Source of the DNA: Aporhodopirellula aestuarii
GTDB lineage: Bacteria; Planctomycetota; Planctomycetia; Pirellulales; Pirellulaceae
Length of the DNA: 64,000 bases
Assembly (NCBI RefSeq): GCF_023701485.1
Contig: NZ_JAMQBK010000035.1
Location: forward strand, 1-64,000
Direction of reading: 5' to 3'
A program made the position numbers and the translations under genes. This document shows positions 18,239-26,317 of this stretch, piece by piece; position 1 is the stretch's first letter; the number at the start of each line of letters is the position of its first letter. The notes under the pieces were generated by a model. The model worked only from the letters and a program-made list of their open reading frames with translations. It had not been told where the DNA came from and did not search any database.

Positions 18239-18541
18239 CGCTGGGGGTCTCGCGTGCGGGTGAGGGGAAAATCGGGAGCGGTCGTTTTCATATCACAAAC
18301 CCGGGCGGTCGGGGACCCGTCGACCGTGCGAAGTTCACGTTTTCATGTTGCCAGACGACGGTCTGGTGGCGAGTTGAGTGTCTTGCGGTTTCTCGGAGTG
18401 GATCCGAATGCGAAGAGTCCAACGGCAGAAAGTTGAGCGGGTGTTGGCGTTTTTGGCCGCCGATCGACCGGTGGGATTGCTGAGTGTGCCCAAACGGGGG
18501 CGTCCGTGTGCTCGCTGGATTTCGAGCGAGCACGGAGACGC
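18239..18541. other. 303-bp intergenic region upstream of pyrE with two hairpins
   Basis: Contains a hairpin CCAGAC-GACG-GTCTGG at 18351-18366 and the terminator-like hairpin at 18509-18532 (separate entry). The region should hold the pyrE promoter. No gene is supported here. Confidence 0.5.
18509..18532 (-). terminator. Hairpin downstream of the secreted beta-rich protein gene
   Basis: TGCTCGCT (18509-18516) and AGCGAGCA (18525-18532) form a perfect 8-bp stem with an 8-base loop, starting 9 bp beyond the stop codon at 18542. Its position fits a transcription terminator of the minus-strand gene, although a T run is lacking. Confidence 0.5.
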
Positions 18542-19675
18542 TTAGCGTTCGCTACCACGGTTGTGGAATTGCGCGGCCGTCACGGGGTCGGCATCGGAGA
18601 CACGTCCGAGTTCCATTTGGGCGGGTTCGATCAGGACGTCATCGCTGTTCGTCGGGATGGGGACGCTGAGTCCGCGAAAGCCGTTGGAATCGACGCGGGT
18701 CGGGAACGTGGCTTGGACCACGGATCGATGTCGATCGCTCAATTGCACGTTCAGCGAATAATCGCCGACGGGCAGGCTGCCATCGACCATGCCTTCCAAT
18801 CGCAATCGGCTGTGCGGCATGATTCGTACGAGGTAGCGGCTGTCGTCATCCAGTTCGCTGCGGGACGGCATGTTCAGTCGAATGGGTCGCGTGGTGGTCG
18901 AGTCGTCGGCAGACAATTGAGCTTGGACCTCACATTCGAGCGTGTTGTCGGTTGGGTTGGTGAGGAAAGCGTGAATGTAGGGCACACCATTCTTTGCGAC
19001 CAACTCGCCGTGATCAAAATGCAATTGGTTCATATCCGCCATGACTTGAGCACCCGTTTCGATGTCGACACGCAATACATATTGGGTGACTAAGTGATTC
19101 GACGCACGCGTCTTGGCCTCAGCATGTGATGCATTTGGGGTGTCCGAAATCGGGTCGTTGTCGTGGACCAGGATTCCGAAGGAGACGTAATTGGTTTTGT
19201 GAAATGGAACGGTGACTTCACCTTCGATCTGGGTTTGCTCACCAGGTTGCAATTGAAATCGTTTCGGTGAGGTGAAGCGTACGCTCGGCGAAGGCGTGAT
19301 CTTGTCGTCGTGTTGGATGACGCCGGTTTCGTCCTGTCGCAAACTCACGGCGCGGACTGTGACATTCCTGAATTGACCGTTTGATTTAATCTCAAAGGAA
19401 AACGGAATGACTTCGCCGCGTCGGCCGCGGAACCGGTGTACGACCGGTTCGATATGGAATGAAGGCTCAATGCTGCGGGACAGGGAGATTTGTTTGCCGG
19501 TTGGTTCGATATCGGTTTGCTCGGCGGCGTTGAGATTCACGCCGGGACTGGTGGCGAGGCAAGCGGTGCCGAGGATCGCGAACAACGGGGCGGCAAGACA
19601 TCGGATTGCATCGGAATGTTTCAGCAACGGCATCAGTGGTGTCAATCTCGGAGGCAGTTCATGTTGGTGATTCAC
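18542..19675 (-). CDS. Secreted beta-rich protein of unknown function
   Basis: A 377-residue protein I do not recognise. The N-terminus (hydrophobic LAAPLFAILGTACLATSPG near residues 27-45) looks like a signal peptide preceded by a long polar lead, so a later start such as the ATG for MPLLKHSDAIRC is possible. The rest alternates short hydrophobic strands with polar turns, for example FHIEPVVHRFRGRRGEVIPF and RFQLQPGEQTQIEGEVTVPF. That pattern resembles two or three immunoglobulin-like beta sandwiches of the PapD-chaperone or NPCBM-associated type. It stands alone between pyrE and the CrtI-type gene. A structural or carbohydrate-binding role in the periplasm is a guess. Confidence 0.6.
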   Translation of the reverse strand: MNHQHELPPRLTPLMPLLKHSDAIRCLAAPLFAILGTACLATSPGVNLNAAEQTDIEPTGKQISLSRSIEPSFHIEPVVHRFRGRRGEVIPFSFEIKSNGQFRNVTVRAVSLRQDETGVIQHDDKITPSPSVRFTSPKRFQLQPGEQTQIEGEVTVPFHKTNYVSFGILVHDNDPISDTPNASHAEAKTRASNHLVTQYVLRVDIETGAQVMADMNQLHFDHGELVAKNGVPYIHAFLTNPTDNTLECEVQAQLSADDSTTTRPIRLNMPSRSELDDDSRYLVRIMPHSRLRLEGMVDGSLPVGDYSLNVQLSDRHRSVVQATFPTRVDSNGFRGLSVPIPTNSDDVLIEPAQMELGRVSDADPVTAAQFHNRGSER

Positions 19676-19941
19676 GACCGGTCGGAGTGCACGATACGTG
19701 GCGAGCGAAAGACCATCACTTCCGCATTTCGTATCTGTCGTCGGGTCGACCGGAAAAGATAGGCCACCCCGGGTAGCCGAATCAGGCCGGGAACTTGATT
19801 GACGTTATCAACGGTTTCTCAATCGGGGCTAGTCGCCGATCGCGATGGTTTTACCGTCTGTAACGCTCGGATGTGTCGAAACGCTGCTAAAGTCGGAACC
19901 GCTCTGATCGATCCCAACGTCCCAGGCGGCGACGTGGAACC

Positions 19942-21516
19942 TCAAATCGTGGGCGACGGGGTGAGGGCTTTGGCCGATGCGAGAGGCTCGGGAATGCCCT
20001 TGGCGGATTCGTCGATAAACTGCGTCGAAATGCCGAGATCTTCTAGAAGCAATCGTGAGCTGATCCGGCTCGATTCATAGATCACAGGCAATCCGCTGCC
20101 GGGGTGCGTTCCGCCGCCGACCAAATAGACTCCGTCGAGTTCATCGAAGCGGTTTTTAGGTCGGAGGTGCAGCATCTGACCAAGATTGTGGGCCAGGTTG
20201 AACGTCGCGCCTTTGTAGATGGCGTAGTCGTTCACCCAGTCATCGGGCGTGATTCGATGTTCGATACGGATTCGTTCACGAATGTCGCCAAGTCCGATGG
20301 CGGCGAGTTGGTCGAGCGTCTTTTCACGAAAGCCGTCCGCCTCGATTGACCAATCAATGTTCTCGCTTTGATGCGATACGGGGACCAAAACGTACAGCGT
20401 CGAGCATCCTGCGGGAGCCAAACTCGGATCCGTTACACAGGCGTTCTGCACGTAGACCGACGGGTCGGCGCTAAGCACGTGGTCTACTTCGATCTCGCGA
20501 AGATTCCGGTCGTAGGTTTCACTGATGTGGATGTTGTGGTGCGGTAGGTCTTCGTAGATCCCTTCGATACCGAGATACAGCATGAAGGTGCTGCACGAGA
20601 ACTTTTTCTTTTCGATCTTTTCGTCCTTCCAGCGTCGCCGTATCTCGTTGGGAACCGTTTTGGTCATCCAGTCCGCGAAGTCCGCGTTGACGACGATCGC
20701 ATCGGCGGAGTAGCGGTCTTGGGCGGTTCGCAGTGCGGTGACGCGTTGGTTTTGGATCTCGATTGAATCAACCGGTTCGTTCAACCGAATCGTGACGCCC
20801 ATCTCTTCCGCGATTTCGGCCATCCGCTCACTCACCCGGCTGCAACCACCGAGCGGGTGAAACACGCCGTGCTCGTATTCGAGAAACGAGAGGATGCTGA
20901 AAAGACTCGGGCAGTTGAACGGGGACATCCCCAAATACTTTGCTTGGAAGGCGAACGCGATCACCAGCCGTGGGTCGCTGAAGTATCGCTGCAGCTCTTT
21001 TCCGAGACTACGAAAAGGGTGCAGTTTCGAGGCCGCCGCGAGCAACGATGGCCGCAATAAATCGAGTGGCGAGTTGAACGGCGATTCCAAAATCGGTCGG
21101 AATTTTTCCAGCTTGTCGCGGTTGTCGTCCATATAACGCCGGAGTTGTCCGACGTCTTTGGGTGAAAACTTGGCGATCTGTCGATCCATTTCGTCCATGT
21201 CGGGGGTGCAATCAAGAATTCCACCGGCGTCTCCGCCGAATGTCAAACGATATTGTGGATCGAGTCGTTCCATCGGCACCTCTTCCATCAGGTCACGACC
21301 GACCGAATGAAAAATTTCCGCCAGGACACGAGGGTAGAGAAAGAAAGTCGGGCCGCAATCGAATCGAAACCCTTCGGTTTCGATCGCCGACGTCCGTCCA
21401 CCGACGCGATCGCGACGTTCGAGCACGGTGACTTCGCAACCGGCCTCAGCCAATTGCATCGCAGAGGCCAACCCGCCTGGTCCGGCTCCGACGATGACAA
21501 CTTTCTTTTTTTGCAT
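19942..21516 (-). CDS. CrtI-type phytoene desaturase / carotenoid oxidoreductase family
   Basis: A 524-residue FAD-dependent amine-oxidase-fold protein of the CrtI/CrtN/CrtO group, which desaturates or oxidises carotenoid-type isoprenoids. The N-terminal dinucleotide motif is VVIVGAGPGGLASAMQLAEA, followed by the family's ERRDRVGGRTS. The C-terminal signature YLVGGGTHPGSGLPVIYES is typical of CrtI-like desaturases. ATG 21514-21516 is chosen because it starts six codons before the FAD motif; the frame extends upstream to 21618 without family similarity. No phytoene synthase or cyclase gene is nearby. The exact substrate (phytoene, diapophytoene or another isoprenoid) cannot be decided. Confidence 0.9.
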   Translation of the reverse strand: MQKKKVVIVGAGPGGLASAMQLAEAGCEVTVLERRDRVGGRTSAIETEGFRFDCGPTFFLYPRVLAEIFHSVGRDLMEEVPMERLDPQYRLTFGGDAGGILDCTPDMDEMDRQIAKFSPKDVGQLRRYMDDNRDKLEKFRPILESPFNSPLDLLRPSLLAAASKLHPFRSLGKELQRYFSDPRLVIAFAFQAKYLGMSPFNCPSLFSILSFLEYEHGVFHPLGGCSRVSERMAEIAEEMGVTIRLNEPVDSIEIQNQRVTALRTAQDRYSADAIVVNADFADWMTKTVPNEIRRRWKDEKIEKKKFSCSTFMLYLGIEGIYEDLPHHNIHISETYDRNLREIEVDHVLSADPSVYVQNACVTDPSLAPAGCSTLYVLVPVSHQSENIDWSIEADGFREKTLDQLAAIGLGDIRERIRIEHRITPDDWVNDYAIYKGATFNLAHNLGQMLHLRPKNRFDELDGVYLVGGGTHPGSGLPVIYESSRISSRLLLEDLGISTQFIDESAKGIPEPLASAKALTPSPTI

Positions 21517-21644
21517 GGGTGGGGTCTCGATAACAGCGTCCTGCTGACCTTGGGGTAGCCGACGTTTATGGCTTCGAAGTTTTGTCCGTACTATACGGCC
21601 CCGGCGAGTTTGGTACATCGGCGAGGTGACTTGTCGCCATGGCG

Positions 21645-23186
21645 TTAGTATCGCTGAAGCAGGTCGAGCATTTTGCGATCCAGCATGTGGCCTTGATACC
21701 GCTCATATTTCACGTCGGATCGCTCGCTATCGAGAATTCCGAAGCTGCCACGGAAATTCCACAGCGCCCAACCGATGTCCGCCCGCTGCCAATTCGCGAG
21801 GTTGTCTTCCATCCACGCGAGAGTGATGTCATGAGGTGTTTTGTGGTAACAGCCGAACTCACCCACGATGACACCGATTCCTGACCGGGTTGCTTTTTGC
21901 CACGGGGCGACGGTTTCGTCCCATAGCCATTGACGTCCGCGCTGCGAGTCACTGGCGAATAACGTAGGTGAGGCTTCTATGCCGGGTTGAGGACCTTGGT
22001 AAGTCAAAGTGGACGGCGGAACGGCCCAGTTGTTAGAAAACTGCAATTTGGTTTCGCGTTGGAATCCCTTGGAGTTTCGATATCCGATCCCGATCTCGGT
22101 GAGTGATAGCCAGTCGCCTTGGATCACCGCGATTTCGATCGTTTGGGTTCCGGCGGGAATCGTCGTTTGATAATTGCGGTTGTACACCGCTCGGTGCAGT
22201 TTCCACTGCGGGAAATACTCGACCGAACGCCACTCGCCGTCCCCGGGCCCCGGGTCGAACGTTTTCTCAAACAACGGTTTGCCATCGGCCCGGACGACGA
22301 GCGTGTTGGTCGATGAGACCGTGCCGACGCGGAATCGCAGCGACGTGTCGGCATTCCATTGAGAGTGGATCCGCAGAGGTCGCCGTGCCTCAGGAGCGAT
22401 CTCAGATTTTGTCGGCGCGTAAAGCGTTGCGTGGGCAATGATTTGCGGCCAGGTCGGCACAGGATATTGGTCAGAACCTTTCATCCAATTGGCGCGGTAA
22501 TGCGTGATCTCGACCGGGGCGTATCCACGTGTCGCCTGGGCGACGCCGAGTTCTTTTAACGTCTCGACTGGTTGCTGTCCCCAATCCAGCCCATCACAAA
22601 TGATCAATCGATCGGGATCATGCTCGCGAATCGCCTCTGCGATCTTCTTGACGACCTCGACGTATTGAGACGCATCGACATGAGTGGGTTCATTGAAAAG
22701 ATTGAAACTCAGGTTGCGGTTGGAAAATTTTTTGTATCGTCTCGCGAACTCCGCCCAATGCTTCGCGCAAACGCGTTGAGTTTCAGGATCGGTCCAGAGG
22801 TTCGTGGATTCCGGTGGTGAAGCGACAGTGTAACCGGGCGCGCGGTGAAAGTTGAGGCAAACATGGATCGAATATTTCTCACCCCAAGCGACGGCTTGAT
22901 CGATTTCCCGCAGCGTTTTTTCGTTGAATCGGTTCCAATCACGGTTTTGGATCCAGACGCGATAGTCCATCGGTAAACGAACGAAGTTGAACCCTAAATC
23001 TGAAATCATTTTGAAATCGGATTCCTGAAAGGGGCCATTGCTCCAGTCCAGGTGAAACTTTTCGAGTAAGTTAAAACCCCGCCACCTCGGCAAATGAGTG
23101 GGAGACGGATCCGGAAGCGATTGCGCCGTCACGGTTGTCGTCTGGAACGCGAGCAAAACGGCGACGAGGATACCCAACGACTTCAT
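21645..23186 (-). CDS. Secreted glycoside hydrolase family 5 enzyme with an inserted beta domain
   Basis: A 513-residue GH5-type glycosidase with signal peptide MKSLGILVAVLLAFQTTTVTA. The acid/base is Glu166 in LFNEP and the nucleophile is probably Glu443 in VGEFG; the GH5 strand-6 motif ITHY is at residues 227-230. Between strands 6 and 7, about residues 260-410 form an extra beta-rich segment (RIHSQWNADTSLRFRVGT, WRSVEYFPQWKLHRAVY) resembling a carbohydrate-binding module inserted into the barrel. The substrate is likely a beta-glucan or mannan, but is not proven. ATG 23184-23186 gives a clean signal peptide; ATG 23226-23228 is an alternative. It lies 137 bp downstream of the MoxR-bpX operon on the same strand and could be read through. 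Confidence 0.9.
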   Translation of the reverse strand: MKSLGILVAVLLAFQTTTVTAQSLPDPSPTHLPRWRGFNLLEKFHLDWSNGPFQESDFKMISDLGFNFVRLPMDYRVWIQNRDWNRFNEKTLREIDQAVAWGEKYSIHVCLNFHRAPGYTVASPPESTNLWTDPETQRVCAKHWAEFARRYKKFSNRNLSFNLFNEPTHVDASQYVEVVKKIAEAIREHDPDRLIICDGLDWGQQPVETLKELGVAQATRGYAPVEITHYRANWMKGSDQYPVPTWPQIIAHATLYAPTKSEIAPEARRPLRIHSQWNADTSLRFRVGTVSSTNTLVVRADGKPLFEKTFDPGPGDGEWRSVEYFPQWKLHRAVYNRNYQTTIPAGTQTIEIAVIQGDWLSLTEIGIGYRNSKGFQRETKLQFSNNWAVPPSTLTYQGPQPGIEASPTLFASDSQRGRQWLWDETVAPWQKATRSGIGVIVGEFGCYHKTPHDITLAWMEDNLANWQRADIGWALWNFRGSFGILDSERSDVKYERYQGHMLDRKMLDLLQRY

Positions 23187-23323
23187 CAAAGGTGCTCGGT
23201 GGAGTGGCGGGACGGAGGAAGGATGCATGGCCGTTATTGGCTGGGCTCGGGCATAGCGAGGCAACGTTGGTGTCTTGCAAGCGGACATGGCTGGATCAAT
23301 AGGATTACGTCGCGTTTTGCGGT

Positions 23324-26317
23324 TTAGAAGCACTCGATCCTGCCTGACGAAGACGCGACGCAGCAAACCCCCGTAGACAACGGGAGCAAAGCCCTGACCT
23401 GTTCGCTGAACAAGAATGTCTTTCCGGTTTGGGTGGAGGATTGGCGGTTGATTTGATAGCGAAACAAGGTCGTACCGGATACCGCGAATAACCTGCCCCC
23501 ACGCATCCAGAGAACGTGCTCGATCGGCTGATCGGAAGCGATCTTTTGGCAATGCAATTCTCCCGTTTCCCACCAGTACACATTCAGCCCGCCCTCGTGT
23601 GCAACCGCAATCCGCCGACGTGTGCTACGTGGCGAGACGCTGATACCGTTGATTGGATAATCGACTGCGGCCGCGATTCCCGATGGCGAGTCGGCATCAA
23701 CGATGAGCGTACTGCCAGCGGCGACAACGATTGCATTTTCTAAAAACGCGATATGCGACGTCGATCGCGCTGGCGGTGAAAACAACGGAGGGGAGACGCC
23801 GTGTTTTAATTGCAGCGATTGTGTTACTGGATCGATCTCGATGTCGTCGATGTTCCACCCGGTAGACGATTCGATCAGCGACGTCAGCGACGTGGTGCGG
23901 AGAGCGAGGCCGGCGGAGGTCCAACGCGTTAACACGGTTTGGGAGTTCTCGGTTTCGATAGTGGCGAAGCTGTTTCCGCCATCGGAAACCGCCGCGTCAC
24001 TCGATTGCAAAGTTCCCGGCCATCGCCAGTGAATCGTCCAATCGTCAGCGTGTGTCGTCGACTTCAAACGCAGTGGAGGGATGGTGTTGGGCGGAGAATC
24101 GAAACGAAGGTAAATCTCGTTGCCCGACGCGATGACGCCCACTGGGGGAGGATTGTTCAAAAACGTTGGGATGAGTCCTTTGACCTGTACCGTGGGAGTT
24201 TCTTCGAGCGAAGACGTGTTGTCAGCAGGATTTGGGACTCGCATCACATAGAGTGCCAAGCCCATTTGACTAACGGCGAACAACTCATCGTTCACCATTT
24301 GGTAGGCGACGTACCTTCCCACGGGCATCGAAGTGACAGAAAGTCGTTGGATGCGGCCATCGTCTTGCCGTGTCGTCGCCGCCGGCGTTTTTGCTGGTGA
24401 ATTGCGGAGTCGGGTGGATGCGAATCGATGGACGTCTGAAGCCAGCAACGGATTCTCTTTGTCGAGCGTTTTGAGAATCGCCAAAGTTTTGTCGATCGTT
24501 TGATCGTTGTTGTCGCGTTGAATAATCTGCGAGGCCGCGACCCGGCATTGGTCCTCTGCCAGACGTTGAAGGTTGCGGTCGGGATAGCGTCTCGCCAAAT
24601 GATGAGTCAGTTCAACGAGGGTGCGGCGCTGACCATCAGTTGTCGTTTCAACGAAAGTGCGCAAGTGGTCGATCGCGGTTTGGTGTTCACCGGCATCCGC
24701 CCACCATGTGAAGGCCTGAGTCGCGCAGCGTTTCAAATCGTTGCCGTAAGGCCACTGATCGACGAGCAACTTGATTGCCCGTTGGCGGTCGTGAAGCAAC
24801 GTGTCGATCAGTTTAGCCGCGTCGTGGATCGCATTGACATTGCAAAGCGACTTCACCGCCCGTTCGAGCGATTGGATCGCTTGTTCTTCATCACCGGCCC
24901 GTCGCCAAGCGTCACATTCTTTTTCGTACTCGTTCAGTTTTGCGAACGCATGAGCAGCCTGCTCGAAGAGTCCGGCCGACATCAAACACCGCGCCGCGTC
25001 AGCGGGGCGATGGAGCTTATCGCGATACAGAACTTCGGCTTCTTGGAAGTAGCCTCCCTGTTCGAGCACGTTGGCGGCGGCGGAGAAATTACCGAGCAGG
25101 TTCGCGTGGATGTACGCGGCGCGTCGATACCGACCGGCCGCAGATTCGCGGTTGGCCATCTCGTGATAAGCGGCGATTAAGCGTTGGCGGGTGGAGTGAT
25201 CAATGTCCCAAACGTCTGCCGGACCGCTGCCGCCGCTGATGCCGGACAGCGAAAAGTTGGGCAGGCGTGACATCAGTTTCGCACCGGGAATCGCGAGTCC
25301 GCGAAACGCATCGGCGCCAGCGAGTGGGATGGCAAAACGCAATGCACGGTCCGGATCGAGCCGTGACATTTTGAGCAACTTGTTGAGCTGTTCCTCTCGT
25401 TCTTGGGCGACACTTCGCGAGAGGAGTCCGAATAGACCCGCGGAGATCGATCGCAACACCCCGGACCCGGCACCCGAATCCGCCGTTTGCCCGGAACCGG
25501 ACGCCGGTAGACCAGACGGGGAATGATTAGGTGTCCCCGTTTGATCACCTCGGGTTGCGTCGTCTGACCCGGCCAATTTGTCGAGTTTGTTCAGGATCCA
25601 CTTTTTAAATCGGCCGGTCTTGGGAGTGCCGCCTCTGTCAGACGGTTGGTCGAACAATTCGGAGGCATCCTGGCCGATATCGGCCGCGTCGCCCCCGAGT
25701 CCGCTGGGGCCGAGTAATTGATCGATCGTCATCGGTTCGAGCAATTGCAAACCGGCGAGTCGCTGCGGCAGCGGAGTAGTGGGTGGTGGCGGTGTCCAGT
25801 GGCTTGTCGTTCCCTGCGTCGATGGCGGGCGAAGACATTGAGCGAGTTGGAAACGATCGGATGGTTCGAGGACGATGAGGCCGAGTCGAGGCAGCCAAAC
25901 GCACACGACAGCCTCGCCCGAGGGCAACGCTTCGGCGAGCCAGTCGGCGGGGCATTCGGGATCGAGACGGCTGTGAGATGCGATCCAACACTGCGCGGTT
26001 TGCGAATCCTTTTTAGGGGTTGTGCGTCGTCCGGTAGCGAGGAGGTTTTTGACTTTGACCGTGCCGGGAACACCGTTGATGGACCGCTCCGAAAGCGGCA
26101 GTGCGAGTATTCCGCGTCTGGAAGTGTTGGGGGCTGCGGTGTCAGCGAGCGACGGAAGAGAATAGAACGCCACTGCGTCCTGGTCATTGCCGCCGCAACG
26201 GATCATGAATTCGACTTGAGTTCCAATATCAGCATCGGGCAACCAGCAGCCCGTTTGCACACCGGAGTCGTGAGGCGAGTCGTCAAAACAAAGTGTTGGA
26301 CGCAGCGTCAGCTTCAT
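23324..26317 (-). CDS. bpX6-like, helical-repeat and beta-propeller protein of the MoxR ternary system
   Basis: A 997-residue cytoplasmic protein, last gene of a four-gene operon. Three parts are visible. Residues about 1-185 resemble the bpX6-type domain (MKLTLRPTLCFDDSPH through LPRLGLIVLEPSDRFQLA). After a polar Gly/Ser linker comes a helical solenoid at about residues 375-640 with TPR-like repeats (YRRAAYIHANLLGNFSAAAN, YFQEAEVLYRDKLHRPADAA). The C-terminal third has repeated beta-blade-like segments as in a degenerate WD/beta-propeller, ending ALLPLSTGVCCVASSSGRIE. The ATG at 26315-26317 overlaps the previous stop by 4 bp, which fixes the start over the open frame to 26356. The domain name is from memory of the family; function is inferred from the operon. 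Confidence 0.75.
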   Translation of the reverse strand: MKLTLRPTLCFDDSPHDSGVQTGCWLPDADIGTQVEFMIRCGGNDQDAVAFYSLPSLADTAAPNTSRRGILALPLSERSINGVPGTVKVKNLLATGRRTTPKKDSQTAQCWIASHSRLDPECPADWLAEALPSGEAVVCVWLPRLGLIVLEPSDRFQLAQCLRPPSTQGTTSHWTPPPPTTPLPQRLAGLQLLEPMTIDQLLGPSGLGGDAADIGQDASELFDQPSDRGGTPKTGRFKKWILNKLDKLAGSDDATRGDQTGTPNHSPSGLPASGSGQTADSGAGSGVLRSISAGLFGLLSRSVAQEREEQLNKLLKMSRLDPDRALRFAIPLAGADAFRGLAIPGAKLMSRLPNFSLSGISGGSGPADVWDIDHSTRQRLIAAYHEMANRESAAGRYRRAAYIHANLLGNFSAAANVLEQGGYFQEAEVLYRDKLHRPADAARCLMSAGLFEQAAHAFAKLNEYEKECDAWRRAGDEEQAIQSLERAVKSLCNVNAIHDAAKLIDTLLHDRQRAIKLLVDQWPYGNDLKRCATQAFTWWADAGEHQTAIDHLRTFVETTTDGQRRTLVELTHHLARRYPDRNLQRLAEDQCRVAASQIIQRDNNDQTIDKTLAILKTLDKENPLLASDVHRFASTRLRNSPAKTPAATTRQDDGRIQRLSVTSMPVGRYVAYQMVNDELFAVSQMGLALYVMRVPNPADNTSSLEETPTVQVKGLIPTFLNNPPPVGVIASGNEIYLRFDSPPNTIPPLRLKSTTHADDWTIHWRWPGTLQSSDAAVSDGGNSFATIETENSQTVLTRWTSAGLALRTTSLTSLIESSTGWNIDDIEIDPVTQSLQLKHGVSPPLFSPPARSTSHIAFLENAIVVAAGSTLIVDADSPSGIAAAVDYPINGISVSPRSTRRRIAVAHEGGLNVYWWETGELHCQKIASDQPIEHVLWMRGGRLFAVSGTTLFRYQINRQSSTQTGKTFLFSEQVRALLPLSTGVCCVASSSGRIECF

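Noticed and set aside
24500-25180. Plus-strand frames opposite the 997-residue bpX-like gene
   Set aside because: No motif, and the minus-strand gene is fixed by its 4-bp overlap with the upstream gene.
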